Below are positions 20,421 to 31,446 of a DNA stretch of 64,000 nt, piece after piece. Below the pieces are notes generated by a model that made no database searches, was not told the origin of the DNA, and worked only from the letters and a program-made list of their open reading frames with translations. Each line of letters starts with the position of its first letter. The first letter of the stretch is position 1. The stretch covers positions 97,993,501-98,057,500 of the forward strand of contig CM074857.1 in assembly GCA_037501455.1 (NCBI GenBank). The letters are read 5' to 3'. The translations under genes were made by a program, and so were the position numbers. The stretch is from Lantana camara (lineage: Eukaryota; Streptophyta; Magnoliopsida; Lamiales; Verbenaceae).

Positions 20421-21709
20421 TCAACCAAGCTTGTCCACAAAGGGTTCAATGAGTGTTTGCCCAATTACCATTTTTGTTGTTTCTACAATCAAGTCATAAG
20501 CCATTCCTTCCTGCTCAGACAAAAAGTTACAATAGTCATAGAGTAATAAAGGAGAGTAAAGAGAATCCATTGTTTGAATCGATTCCTTTACTATGTTATT
20601 ACAGAAAACTATCGTACAAAACCTTAGCTAATTCATGAACATACAGTCTAGCACATAGAGGATCCATTGCTTCATTAATTCATCCTTACCACCTTTCATA
20701 TGCCCTATACTTCTAATAAATGTAATTGACAAACTCCCACTAAAATTTTGTCATCAGAAAATAATACCATTACAAAGAAGGCTCAACAGCAGAAAATAGC
20801 AGAAAAATCAAGAACATGAAACATCACAGAGATAGACATCAAAACTATTCTGCAATCTAAGTCAGCATCAAAGACACATCAATCAATAATGTACATTTTA
20901 CTGCTATCAAGTTTGTTGATGGAACAAGTATTGGAAAAAATACTCTTCTAACGGATTAAGAAATAAAGATTCCAAATCATAGTTGTTAAAGGCGAGAGGC
21001 GGGAGGCGGGCGAAGGGTGTATTTTCAAGGCGAGAGGCGAGGCGAGAGGCGGGCGACAAAAAGGCGAACAAGGCGATAAAATAAAAAAAAATTATTAAAA
21101 AATTATATGTAATGCAAATATAGTGTAAAAACATATTATAAATTATAATTGATATATAAAACCTCTGTCCCTCCATAAATACTTGTATAAAACCTCAATT
21201 TACCGTGAGACAAGGCCGCCTCTTCACTTCTTGATATTTACCGTTAGAAACTTAATTTAGGGTTTTACCTTCTTTGTCACATATATTAAAAATTTACCTT
21301 AGATAATGGGCCCATAGTTCTTTTTTTATGAACTTAAAAAGGCCCACTAGTAATCAGCCCAAAAAAAGCACATTAAAAACCTAAGAAAAGCTGAAATTTG
21401 TCCTGTGCACAAAAGGCGTGCCTGAAGCGCGCCTGAAGAATAGGCGAGAGGCGGTACAGGCGACTCAAGGCGGACGCCTCTCCAACATCGCCTCGCCTGA
21501 CCATGTACGAGGCGAGAAGCCATCGCCTCTAGCCCGAGGCGCCTGAGGCGAGCAAGGCGCTCGCCTTTAACAACTATGTTCCAAATCCACAGTAACAGAT
21601 CAAAAAATTAAATACCATTTGCTCTACCTCTTTGTGTTTGTAAACCCTGCCTCTTCCTCTCTATTTCCTGGATCAATTTATCAAGCATTCTCTTAATCTC
21701 CCACACAAG
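20421..21709 (-). CDS. Unrecognised spliced gene (partial exon model)
   Basis: Three minus-strand exon candidates with consistent splice signals. Exon 1 (21709-21616) follows GCAAAG and encodes LVWEIKRMLDKLIQEIERKR, a likely coiled coil, and ends before GTATTT. Exon 2 (20667-20623) encodes MDPLCARLYVHELAK and ends at AAG|GTTTTG. Exon 3 (20510-20421) follows CTGAGCAG and encodes EGMAYDLIVETTKMVIGQ, then TLIEPFVDKLG and a stop. Exons 2 and 3 join in phase 0. The join from exon 1 to 2 is not resolved and needs at least one more exon. An AAACCCTAG-type leader on the same strand near 22650-22450 may be the 5' end. An hAT MITE sits in the intron between exons 1 and 2. I do not recognise the product. 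It may be a single-copy gene or a gene fragment. Confidence 0.4.
20978..21578. mobile_element. hAT-type MITE with GGCGAG-rich ends
   Basis: A 601-bp element with 19-bp perfect terminal inverted repeats (CATAGTTGTTAAAGGCGAG) and a perfect 8-bp TSD TTCCAAAT (20970-20977 and 21579-21586). Subterminal zones are made of GGCGAGAGGCG-like units on the left and their complement on the right, so the ends could pair extensively. Non-coding. It lies in an inferred intron of the unrecognised minus-strand gene. Confidence 0.95.
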
Positions 21710-22149
21710 CTTTGCAAGACACATAAACATTTGTAGAAAACCAAATGAACAAGTACAAAAAGGAAATAGCAAAAGAATCCCATTACACAGAATGATCTCA
21801 ATAGTATCTCATCTAAACAAAATAGCTTTTGATATATACCTTCAGAAAACCATGTTTAGAACAAACAAAAATAGAACAAAACTCAACTATTATACAAGCT
21901 TCCTCATTTTTTATGGAAAGCCCAAACTAAATTGGGCTTAAAAGAACTTGGCCAATCAAAACCCATACAAGAAGAAATGTAAAATAAGCCTTCTCGTTTC
22001 AGTCTTCCAGTTAGGGATTAGCCAATTAGGTCATGCTTGATTTAAAATTTGAACAATAATCCTCCTTCATCACTAATGTCTATTTCTATAATCATCCTTC
22101 ATCACTCATATTCTCATTCTCAGTAAAACAAGTGTCCTTCAAGTCATCT

Positions 22150-22437
22150 GAACTAACAATTCTAGAAAAATAGGACTTAATATTTCAAATCTCTGTAAAC
22201 AATGACAAGAAAATCACAAACAAATAAAACCCAAAATCAAGCTCAATTAGATCTGGCAGCTTCTGGAAAAAAAGAACTGAAATTTTCATGAACTAACAAT
22301 ACTAGAAAAATAGGACTTAAAATCGGACTACATTTCAAATCTCTGTAAACAATGACAAGAAAATCACAAATAAATAAAACCCAAAATCAACCTCAATTAG
22401 AGCTGGTAGCTTCTGGAAAAAAAAAAGAACTGAAAAT
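22150..22437. repeat. 140-bp tandem duplication
   Basis: The segment from GAACTAACAATTCTAG at 22150 recurs from 22290 (GAACTAACAATACTAG) with small indels and substitutions. Each copy holds, on the minus strand, a TTGTCATTGTTTACAG stretch that looks like a 3' splice site, so the duplication may have doubled an acceptor of the minus-strand gene. Confidence 0.85.
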
Positions 22438-22439
22438 TC

Positions 22440-22700
22440 GAATTGACAAAATACAACACCTTAACTTCGTGCGCAGCTCGGAATTGCAATCCAGGGACGA
22501 TTTCAAACGACGACTTGAGCAACACATCGTTTTCTTTGACGTCGTGCTGCAGCGAGAGTTAGGGCCTAGGGGTGAGATTGGGTATGGAGCTGATTTTTTG
22601 CCTCTTCCGGAGGAGACAGCGAGGAGAAGAATTTGGCTGACTAGGGTTTTTTTCTCCTCTGGGTGAAGCGGGAGACTTGCCACTTCTTTTTTCAATTTTC
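22440..22700 (-). other. Possible 5' leader/first exon of the minus-strand gene
   Basis: A locally GC-richer stretch, in contrast to the AT-rich DNA on both sides. On the minus strand it contains AAAAACCCTAG, typical of plant 5' leaders, then a reading frame with ENDVLLKSSFEIVPGLQFRA that ends at a possible AAG|GTGTTG donor. No in-frame ATG was found for that frame, so coding status is open. Confidence 0.35.
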
Positions 22701-22868
22701 ACCATTACTTTATTTAATTAATGGATTTTAAAAATATTAAAAAAATAATAATTTTATAAGATATCATGCAGACATATATTTTATATAACAATGACTTTAA
22801 TAAATATTTTTTCAAAAATAAATATTTTCATTTTAAATATACCTTAAATTCAATAATAAATAATTTTC

Positions 22869-23100
22869 GGGGAAATAACTACCTATCAGTTTGGAATATT
22901 TTTACTTAACTCCCCATAAAATTATACTACATAATAGGAGATAAATACTGTATTAGAACGTTTTAATACTACATTTTGTGAAAATTATATAACATATTTT
23001 GAGAGGTACTTTAAATACTACATTATGTGAAAAACAGAAAATCATACGACATTTTGCCCAAATGGAAAGTTAAGTAAAAATATGATAATCAATTGGGGAT
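22869..23100. repeat. Small inverted-repeat (MITE-like) element
   Basis: The arms AATATTTTTACTTAAC (22895-22910) and its complement (23069-23083) are flanked by further weaker pairing (GGGGAAATAACTACC against TGGGATAAATCCCCA). No target duplication could be matched, so the element class is open; Mutator-like is possible. Confidence 0.45.
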
Positions 23101-24189
23101 TTATCCCACATTACTCATTATTCTTAAATTTAACATATAAAAACTAAATTTCATTTTAAAAATAACATAAAATAGACAAAAATATTAAATTTTATAAATT
23201 TAGTTTGATTAAAGAACAGTTTATATAGTTAGTAGGAAGTTAATGAATCACATCTAGCTTAACAAGTTATTGTTTAATTTCGTGTGTCGATTCAAACATT
23301 TTTCTAACAATACGAATTTTGAATCAAAATTTTTTTTTAACAACAACAAACATTTCTAGATGTGTTGATCTCAGTTTTCTTCACGTTCCTTCAATGGATC
23401 TTTTGATCGCATCTTGTTTTCTATACTATCCATCAAATCTGTTTTCTTCGCACTTCTGTTTGACTCTATCTCGAAAGAAGTTTTCAAACACTTCGTGATT
23501 TAGATTTGAAAAAATCTATTTTTAGATTTGCAGTGATCATGGTGATTTCTTCGAATCAATTTTCAGGTAGATAATTTGAATTCAATTTAATCTGTACCAG
23601 TGTTTTTTAAAATAATAATAATAAATCTAATAAATTTGAATCGAGTTTTAAATCTCATTAAACAAAAAACATATAATATTAAATTTTGGTCTGATTCATG
23701 AATCAACTCAAACATTCTTTCAAAGTATAAGTTGCGAATCAAAATCAAATGAGTCGTTTTAATTCAAAGAATACCTTGGACTTATTATTATTATTTAATT
23801 TTTCCTAAAATATATAAAATTGAAAATTGGTTTGATTCAAAATCGATTCAAATATTCTTTCCAAAATATGTATTAATATGAATCAATTCTTAAGTAAATC
23901 ATTTTGATTTAGTGGAATATATACCCTCGAAATTACGATACATAAAAAAGATTAATTTATTCATTCTATATAAAAAATTCAAATTTAAGTTTGTTTAAAG
24001 AACGAAAAAGTCAATGTTTGATATGGATTTTTGATTAATTTAGGATAAAAAACAATTCATGAAATAATTAGATGTGTATATTATTAGTATTTTAGGTACT
24101 TTCAATATTATTTCTCTAATATTAAAAAATAAAAATGAATTCAATAATGATTTATTTATGTTTTTTATGTAATTTTTTCAAAAATAATT
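23101..24189. other. AT-rich DNA with degenerate repeats
   Basis: No coding signal. Degenerate 'gattcaaacattctttc..aatacgaattttgaatcaaa' type units recur at about 23280, 23690 and 23830, suggesting an old tandem or dispersed repeat. Confidence 0.45.
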
Positions 24190-24459
24190 AAAATATCATG
24201 AAAACATGATCAGTAACCGATTAGGTTTTAAGTAATAAAATCAGTGGTCGATGAGGATTTGGGTCACAAAATCAGTGACTGCTAAAATATCGGTCACAAA
24301 TTTGTGACCGCATTATAACACAATCAAACAATTAATGACCGATTTGTAACTGATAAAAAACGGTCACAGTCTCAGTGACCGATCAATTATCGACTAAAAT
24401 TTGGGTCACAATGACCGATTAGTGATTGAATTCTTTGCGGTTATTGATCAGTCACTAAT

Positions 24460-24514
<55 letters not shown>

Positions 24515-24592
24515 GTCGGTCATTGATCGGTGATCGGTCACCAATACAGCAGTCACTGAAAATCGATCACTAATTCTATTTTTTTAGAAGTG
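24190..24592. mobile_element. CACTA-like transposon end (remnant)
   Basis: A dense set of GGTCACAAA / CAGTGACCG / GACCGATTAGTGAC units in both orientations, interrupted by a (TA)n run at about 24464-24512. The right end reads TTTTTTTAGAAGTG, complementary to CACTTCTAAAAAAA, close to the CACTACAAAAAAA terminus of plant CACTA elements. Subterminal motif arrays of this kind bind CACTA transposase. The left terminus and a 3-bp TSD were not found, so it is probably truncated. Confidence 0.5.
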
Positions 24593-25634
24593 ATTTTATA
24601 TGTCCCAATATCTCACCAACTCTGAGAAAAAAAGGACCCTTCCGTACCATGTCTCCTTAAATACACTGATACGATTAAAATTGGATTTTTTTTTTTTGTA
24701 CTCATTATTTTGAATTTTGAGTCGGTCAAAATATTTGCGCGTAAAATTCTTTGTATTAAAGATAGTTGAGTTTTTAAGAATTCTAATACAAAATTCTTAA
24801 TTAAACTAATATAATATCAAACCGTTAATTATATCATTTTGTGAATAAAATTTGATAATTTAATGTGATTGAGAATGAGTTAACGAAATAATACTTTTGG
24901 ATTTGACTTTATATATTTTTAGAATGAATTGTTGGTGCCTGGTGGTACTAACGACCCTTTAATGAGGACATTGGTCTCAACAGTGATAAATGAATATCTT
25001 TTATTTTATTTTCTTGTTTAACTTGGGGTACTTAATTCATATTTAAGACATGCACGTTCTATTATCATTTCTTGAAAATTTGCCTTGCCGCCCCGCCAGC
25101 ATTAGATCGTACTAATTTAGGGTTTATGTACAATTTAATTTTGTGGAGGATGTGCTACCACGTCATGCAAAAGATTAAAAGGACAAAATATTGATCCTTA
25201 TTAATCAATGACTAGAGAAAAAAATAATATAACTTCAAAGATAAAGTTATTCATTCAGCTACTTTTATTAAAAATATTTAAATATTTAATGATACTTTTA
25301 TTAATAATTCAAACTTTTAGTTCAGTTTGATGTGTTAAGGAAAAGCGAGTGTATATGCTAAAGATGACCTTTCCGGCTTTCCCTAATTAACGGATTATGT
25401 CAATTCCCGATTTGTATAGATTTCTAGCTATTTAACTAGGGTCTCCAATTTAATCTGTATACAATTATCAATGATGAATAATACAAAAAACATTTTTTTC
25501 CCCCTTTATGCCTATGTGAAAACATAACATCAGAGTAGTGTTAACTTTCTTGGGACTCAGCTCTAAACATCATCGTCCCTATACCTTTCCCAAACCCTAA
25601 TTAGCCAAAAATCTGCACAAAACAACCAAACATG
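24593..25634. other. AT-rich intergenic DNA, then Copia leader
   Basis: No gene seen. The last 120 bp before the gag fragment look like a retroelement leader ('aacatcagagtagtg', then 'ccaaaccctaatt'), with no clear PBS. Confidence 0.4.
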
Positions 25635-26317
25635 TCAGAAATCACTTGAACCGAGATACAACCTCAAGAAATCAACCCCGAACTCACGTTACAGATTGCA
25701 AATCTATTACATAACAACCCACAAACACAACCAAATCCATCCAATTCCGATAACTAATCGTTTGAATTCAAACTAAACAGTGACAATTACCCGGTATAGG
25801 CCCGATTGATGAAGATGGCGATCGGGGGCAGGGGCTGTCGGTCGCACCTGACCGGAGTTCCACCAGCTCCAGCAACAATAGACCCAACATATGATCAATG
25901 GGAGCAAACCGATCAGAATGTGTTCACTTGGATTATACAGATTATAGAAGCAAGTCTAATAAATAACGTCTTGCAGTATCCAATGATGAAGGCACTGTAG
26001 GATGGACTTGCAACCACCTATGGCAGCGGCTCTGATCCGTTGCAACTCTTCGATCTACATCGAAAAGCAAACACTCAGAGACAGGGACGGGATAGCCTGG
26101 AAGAGTTTTGGAACAAACTTCAGGCGATTTGGATGGCGATAGACCGGAGGCAGCCGAATCAGATGAAGTGTCCCGAAGACATAACAATCTTCAATCGGAT
26201 TACCCAAGAACAAAGGCTATATCAATTTCTCACCGGAATAGATGAAAGTTTCGATCCGATTTGCCGGGACATCCTCAAATAAGAAAGTGAACCCTCAGTG
26301 AAGTCGGCGTACGCCAC
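25635..26317 (+). pseudogene. Copia gag fragment, truncated by an LTR
   Basis: Starts MSEIT (25632-25634 is ATG) and keeps long gag homology despite stops at about 25648, 25756 and 25796: FEFKLNSDNYPV, then the frame with HLTGVPPAPATIDPTYDQWE, FTWIIQIIEASLINNVLQYP, DSLEEFWNKLQAIWMAID and QEQRLYQFLTGIDESFDPIC. It is the UBN2/retrotran-gag type of plant Copia. It breaks off after ESEPSVKSAYATF where the LTR at 26319 begins; zinc knuckle and pol are absent. Confidence 0.85.
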
Positions 26318-26889
26318 TTTTAGGAATAGTGCCCTTAAAGCAGTATTTATGCTTTACTATTTCCTTACAAAATCACAAACAATCTTTGAATAATAAGCGA
26401 GATGATCTTGTTCATAGGCAATCACTTCTTTATGTGCTTATTTATGTCTATTTAGGTTGACTGTGTTCTGCATGTTTTGAACTCCCGTAATCCGATGAGG
26501 CCTTTAAGAACTTTGCCCTTATGGGAACGACACATGAAACAAGTTCTTAACTCCATAGGCGAGGATTACAAACTTCTCCAAGTCGATGAGTCCGACAGAC
26601 AGTGGGAGTGTCGACCTTGACTTCGTTGAGACTTGCTTATGTGATTATGTCCTTTTGAAGGATCATTCAGTTCCATGGAATGATAAGTGCATACGATGAT
26701 GCGTTCATAATACATAAGGGTGATTGTTACAAGAACTTCATCACCGAGATGTTCCGTGTGAGAACATTCCTAAATGGGAAAGGAAGTTTCCTAGAAACTT
26801 CCAAATTAGGAAATATCTCACAGGTCAATGACGTGATTAATAATCCTTAGACTTGAGATTCTGTAATGTCTCATATGAGCTAACTCTGT

Positions 26890-27103
26890 TGATGGGTCTG
26901 AATATGGGTTACAGAGTCCGATCACTTTAGAATTTATTTAGGAGGGGAAAGCCAGTTGAGGTTCGCCGGAAAAGATGGGGGTTCTACCTGCTAGGATAAA
27001 CACACAGATAGAGTTAGAAGGCCAAGCTGGGGGAACTGGGGGTGATTCCCAGTTTGGCTCTCCGACGCTCAAGTCAGATGAAGATCTGAAAGAGAAAATG
27101 TAA
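26890..27103 (-). repeat. Truncated 3' LTR of the Tat element
   Basis: Matches the first 214 bp of the other LTR (37601 on), including GATGGGTCTGAATATGGG, then diverges at 27104. About 610 bp (the U3 side) and the expected PPT are missing, although the outer TSD is perfect. The next sequence is the promoter region of the antisense gene. Confidence 0.88.
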
Positions 27104-27583
27104 CGTCAAAGCATTAAATGCAGTCCTTTCTTCTGACCATTTGGAGCGTCTAAGCATTAAATGCTGATGCGCGTGGGGCGCGTGAGTCTTGGGAAGTACG
27201 CGACGGTCCAATAAAGTGGACGGTTTCCTAGGCGGAAAATGATTACAATTTTGAATTTTAGCCAGAAACCGTACCGACTCCCATCCCTATAAATAAGGGA
27301 TTCTGCACCAATTCCATCTTTTACGCGAACAGATCTTCAAAGCATCCTTTCAGCATAAAAACTCTTTGCATTCCAGTCTCAGAGCATCCCAAATCTTCCT
27401 TCAAGCTTTCCCTGAAATTTCAAGGTAATTTCCGGTGAAACTTTCTAACTTTTCTAACCTTAGAATCACATTTAGGACTCAGCAATTCCTTAGGCTTCTA
27501 CTCTCCAGAAATCTCGAATCTCTTTAGATATACAAATCTTCCCAGAAAAAATCCCCAAATCTCTTTCAAATTCCAATATCGCC
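27104..27583 (+). promoter_or_regulatory. Promoter and leader of the Tat antisense gene
   Basis: Contains a plant TATA box TATAAATA at 27288-27295 and a pyrimidine-rich leader with a possible intron start (TTTCAAG|GTAATT near 27423). The direct repeat AGCATTAAATGC occurs twice upstream. The start codon follows at 27584. Confidence 0.6.
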
Positions 27584-30504
27584 ATGGCCGATCAACATGT
27601 GGAGGAGTTTGCTCGTGAAGTCGAAGAAATGGCCACCCAGAACTCATCCTCTCCGGTTTCCTCTAGGGACGAAGAATTGGGCGCGGCTGTTATGGCCCTA
27701 GTGAGAGAAACCCAGATGGAGTGGAGCCCATCTTTGAAGAGATGAAGTTAGTGATGGAGGCGGAGAGGCAGGGGTGACTCTCCTTATAACTGAGAGTGCG
27801 ACTCATCCCCACCGCCATACTGTGACAGTGGCAGTTGCCGCTCCGGCGCCGGAAACTGAAGAAGCAGCGGGGCCCTCCGAAAGATCCCGTGACAAAGGCA
27901 AGGGCAAGAAAACCAAGAAAACCAAGAAAGCTAAAGGGCCCAACGAGGGTGAGGGTGAGGGCATGCGAGCGACCGACCACACCCCAGATGAGACTCCAAG
28001 TACAATAACCTTGGGGGAGATAAAGTCCGCCATGGCCCCCATCTATTGGGAGGAGCGTTTCCAATGGAGAATCCCTGCTAAACACGAGCGCGCCAATCGT
28101 CCGCCGCCCGGTGAGATGGCGGTCTATATTGATGCGGTAAGCTCAGGGGGCTTGAGGTTCCTAATTCCGCTCCCCGTGGCTCATATTCTGAACGATTTGG
28201 GCCTCTGCCCCTCGCAAATTGTGCCCAATGGCCTCACGCTGTTAACGAGCTTTGTGATACTCATGAGATGCGTCGGTTACGAGCCCTTCCTGCGGAATTT
28301 CAAGGCTTTATTTCAAGTGGTCAGCTCGCCACGCTCATCACCTGAAGCGGGCTTCTTCTATTACATCTAGGCGAAGGCCCATGTGAGGTTAATTAACTCT
28401 CCTTCCACCACCTATGGCCCGAATTGGAAGGAGAAGTTCATTTTTGTCAGGGCCCCCACGGAGGAAGGTTTTGGGGTGTCGTCAGATTGGATCTCGCATG
28501 GGAAGGGTTCACTCGCGAGGAATCGCCTGGAACCTGCTTTCCCAAAGGATTGGGCCAAGGACTTGGCGGAGGCATTGAGGGACGAGGGCCACTTGATTCG
28601 AGCCAAAGACTGGATAGACGATGCGGAGCTTATGTTCCTCTGCGTTCTTACTAACGACCCTCACTATCTTGACAACCCTCCCGCTCGTGACTTGGAGAGA
28701 GACGGTTAGATTCTAGGGCACTAACACGTAGATAGGAATGCTAACTTGTTTACTTCTGCACTTGTAACTTGCATATGGAGAAGTTTGTCTAAGGGTTTTT
28801 AACCCTTGTTTCCACTTTCTTTGAAGGAGTAACAATCTTGGAAATGGCCGGAGGAATTAGACACGCTTCCAGGTTTGCTAACGCCAACAGGCGTCAAGCC
28901 CAGCAAGAGGAACAACAACGCCCTCGAGGCCGCGGAGCGGGTAGGGGGACATTCGTGGTGGCCAGCATGGGGCCAGCTCGAATGCGGCTCCCGGCGCTCA
29001 AACCCAACGAGGCCGAGGGGATAGCCGAGCGGCCAATGTGGAGGATAGAGTAGTGGTGCAGCCACCTCCTCCGACAGATTTGAGGGTGGCCGACCCTCGT
29101 GCTGCTAATCAAGCGAGGCCCCAAGGTAGTGTGGTGATAAGCGAGGCTCAATCGAGCGCCGATAGGCCTTCCCGCAAGAGGAAGAGGATGCCTGACACCC
29201 TCGCAATAACGGGCAAGGGCAAGCAAGTAGTTGAAGGTCCCAAGGGCAGCGGAGAAACTTCCTCTTCAGAGGAAAAGCATCTGTGGAGGTTCGCCCGCCG
29301 AGGGGACAGGAACTTCTCCGGCTCTGCGGATGGGGGTGCAGTTTTGCTGAGGCCTGGGACGCTCGCTCAGACTGTCAGCGAGAATTTGTACGACAAGGCC
29401 CAATTTACCACTGACCATAGACACTTGTTCACTGAGTCCGTAGAGACGGTGGCCTATGATATGGTGCACGCTGTAATCTCCGTAAGTTCTCATCCCCTTG
29501 CAATTTCATTTTCTCTGGTAGATATTACTTTCCCACATTCTTACTAAAACTTTCATTCTTTCGAGCCCATACAGCAAGTGCTCCCGAGGGCCAGAAACAT
29601 CCAAATGCGCGCCTCAGTTTATGCTGATCGCAAAGCCAAGTATAAGAAAATGGCACGCGCGAACGACCCCGTTCAGATTCAGGAGGAGCTGGATACTGAA
29701 AAAGCTAAGTACGAATCCCTCAAGGAAGAGTACAGGAGGATGGAGGAGGAAATGAAGAAACTGCATGGTGATTTTGCGAGCGCGGAGAACGCTCGGAACA
29801 GTCTGAGCGCCAAATTTACCCAACTTGGTGAGGGCTACAAGAAGCTCGAGACCGAGCGTGACGGCTGGCAAACGAGGGCTCTGGAGGCGGAGAGGAAATT
29901 CAATGACACCATGAACCAGTGGCCCCAAAGTCTTGCGTGAGCAAACAAGGAGGCGCTTATCAAATTCTGTCACTCCAAAGCCTTTAACTTTGCGGCTTCT
30001 TTGCACTGCTTGGATGAGGCTCAAAAGGCCTTCAACTTAGCCATCGAGCAAGGCATCCACAAAGGGTTGACGGATCCGGCCATGCGCAGGGCGGAAGGCA
30101 CGGGGCTCATGTTCAATGAGCGCTGCGAGGAGGATGAAGAAAATCCTGAGGACCTGGAGTCCAACATTGCTGAGCCTGAATACACTTTTCTGGTCAACCT
30201 CATTCAAGATGAGTATGTGGCGGCCTATCCTTTAGAAGAAGGCTCCCAAGCCGCACAAAATGATCCTCCTGAAAACGAGCCTCAAGCGCCTGCTGTGGAG
30301 AATGCCCTTGTTCCAGCTGGTGAAAACGTCCCTGCCCCAGCTAACGAGCCCAACGCCAATGAGCCCAACAACCAACAAGCGCCTGGGGACAACAATCCTG
30401 AGCCTCCAGCAGCCCATCATCAAGAGCCGGAAGGCCCCGTTTATGGCCCAGCTGCCCAGAACATTTTGGTGGTTCTTGATGAAGACATCGCTCCCGCCGC
30501 CTGA
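27584..30504 (+). pseudogene. Tat antisense ORF (Transposase_28 / 'putative gypsy type transposon' family)
   Basis: Plus-strand gene opposite to gag-pol. It starts MADQHVEEFAREVEEMATQ, has a frameshift near 27740, then a basic GKKTKKTKKAKG region and a conserved domain (28031-28360) with MAVYIDAVSSGGLRFLIPLP and HILNDLGLCPSQIVPNGLTL. This matches what I know of the PF04195 family. Introns are at 28705-28826 and 29482-29574 (CC|GTAAGT to CATACAG). The last part is a long coiled coil (29600-30130; EELDTEKAKYESLKEEYRRM) and a Pro/Asn-rich acidic tail ending DEDIAPAA. Stops at 28368, 29049 and 29937 and a frameshift near 29036 break it. Function of the family is unknown; antisense ORFs of this kind are reported in Tat elements. 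Confidence 0.8.
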
Positions 30505-30630
30505 AGTTCCTTCTCTCCAGCTTTGCTTTGCAATTCTTCTTTCCTTAGTTTAAGGCCTTTCTTTTTCATGCATTAATATCGTGGGCCTTTGAGCCCTTAT
30601 TTTGTAATATCTGGCGAAAGCCTCTGGGTA

Positions 30631-30636
30631 AATAAA
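30631..30636 (+). terminator. Poly(A) signal of the antisense gene
   Basis: AATAAA lies 127 bp after the stop codon, preceded by a TTTGTAAT-type upstream element near 30601, the usual layout of plant 3' ends. Confidence 0.6.
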
Positions 30637-30800
30637 ATTTCTCCTTTCCATGATACTGTCTTTTAACTTTTCCTTAATCGCGAACTTTCACTTTGTGCTT
30701 GATGTGAACAAATCTTGTAATAGTAAGATGGTATGTAACAAACATAGTGAAAATTGCATTACCCAGATAGGTTTCTGTTAAATCCTGAAAACTTGAAAAA

Positions 30801-31053
30801 TTTTGCTAAGTCTTGAGTGATCACGAGGGTCTTACTGAGAGACTGCCCTCGTTCAAGACTTGTAAAATTTCTTCTTAGTTTTGGAAAATTTTGCTAAGTC
30901 TTGGGTGATCACGATTGTCTTACTGAGAGACTGCCCTCGTTCAAGACTTGCAAAATTTCTTCTTAGTTTTGGGAAATTTTGCTAAGTCTTGAGTGATCAC
31001 GAGGGTCTTACTGAGAGACTGCCCTCCTTCAAGACTTGTAAAATTTCTTCTTA
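30801..31053. repeat. Three 88-bp hairpin-forming tandem repeats
   Basis: Copies start at 30801, 30889 and 30977 (the third is about 77 bp). In each copy AAGTCTTGA pairs with TCAAGACTT and CGAGGG pairs with CCCTCG around a 16-nt loop (first copy: 30808-30816 with 30853-30861, 30824-30829 with 30846-30851). In copy 2 the left inner arm is changed (CGATTG) and in copy 3 the right arm ends CCCTCC. They lie between the 3' ends of the antisense gene and pol. Confidence 0.92.
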
Positions 31054-31446
31054 ATGATGCTGTCGTTGCACGAGCGTTCTTATTCCTGTCCGCCAGCAAT
31101 CCTGTTTTCGAGCGCAAGGCGTTGTAACAAACGGCCAAGGCCTGCTAGGATTTCCTTCATATTTTCTTTCTGATTTAACAAGTTGGTTGTGAGCGTTACC
31201 AGTCTATCCCTATGAGGGCATCCCCCCACGTGGAGTAGAATACTGGCAAGCGTAACCCATGTGTCATAGCAGTGTTCGCCTCGGGATGAACTGCCAACCA
31301 CGCTCGTGAGAGACGTGGGTCTTAAATTTTTTTTTTTTTTAACAGAAGTACAAAGATATTGAAAAGAATGTATTGTAACTTACTTGAAATTTGAAGTACA
31401 TAGAGCCCATGAACAGGGTTGTTACATCGTCGAATCTAGAGAGCTA
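31054..31446. other. Non-coding stretch after Tat integrase
   Basis: About 390 bp with a T-run at 31327-31340. No coding signal; the 3' untranslated side of minus-strand pol. Confidence 0.5.

Noticed and set aside
20421..20510. NLR (CC-NB-LRR) resistance gene fragment
   Set aside because: The short helical peptide recalls an NLR N-terminus, but no P-loop, GLPL or LRR motif occurs nearby and a stop follows at once.
27690..28085. Minus-strand reading frame opposite the Tat antisense gene
   Set aside because: Shadow of the plus-strand coding sequence, which has splice sites, domain homology and a promoter.
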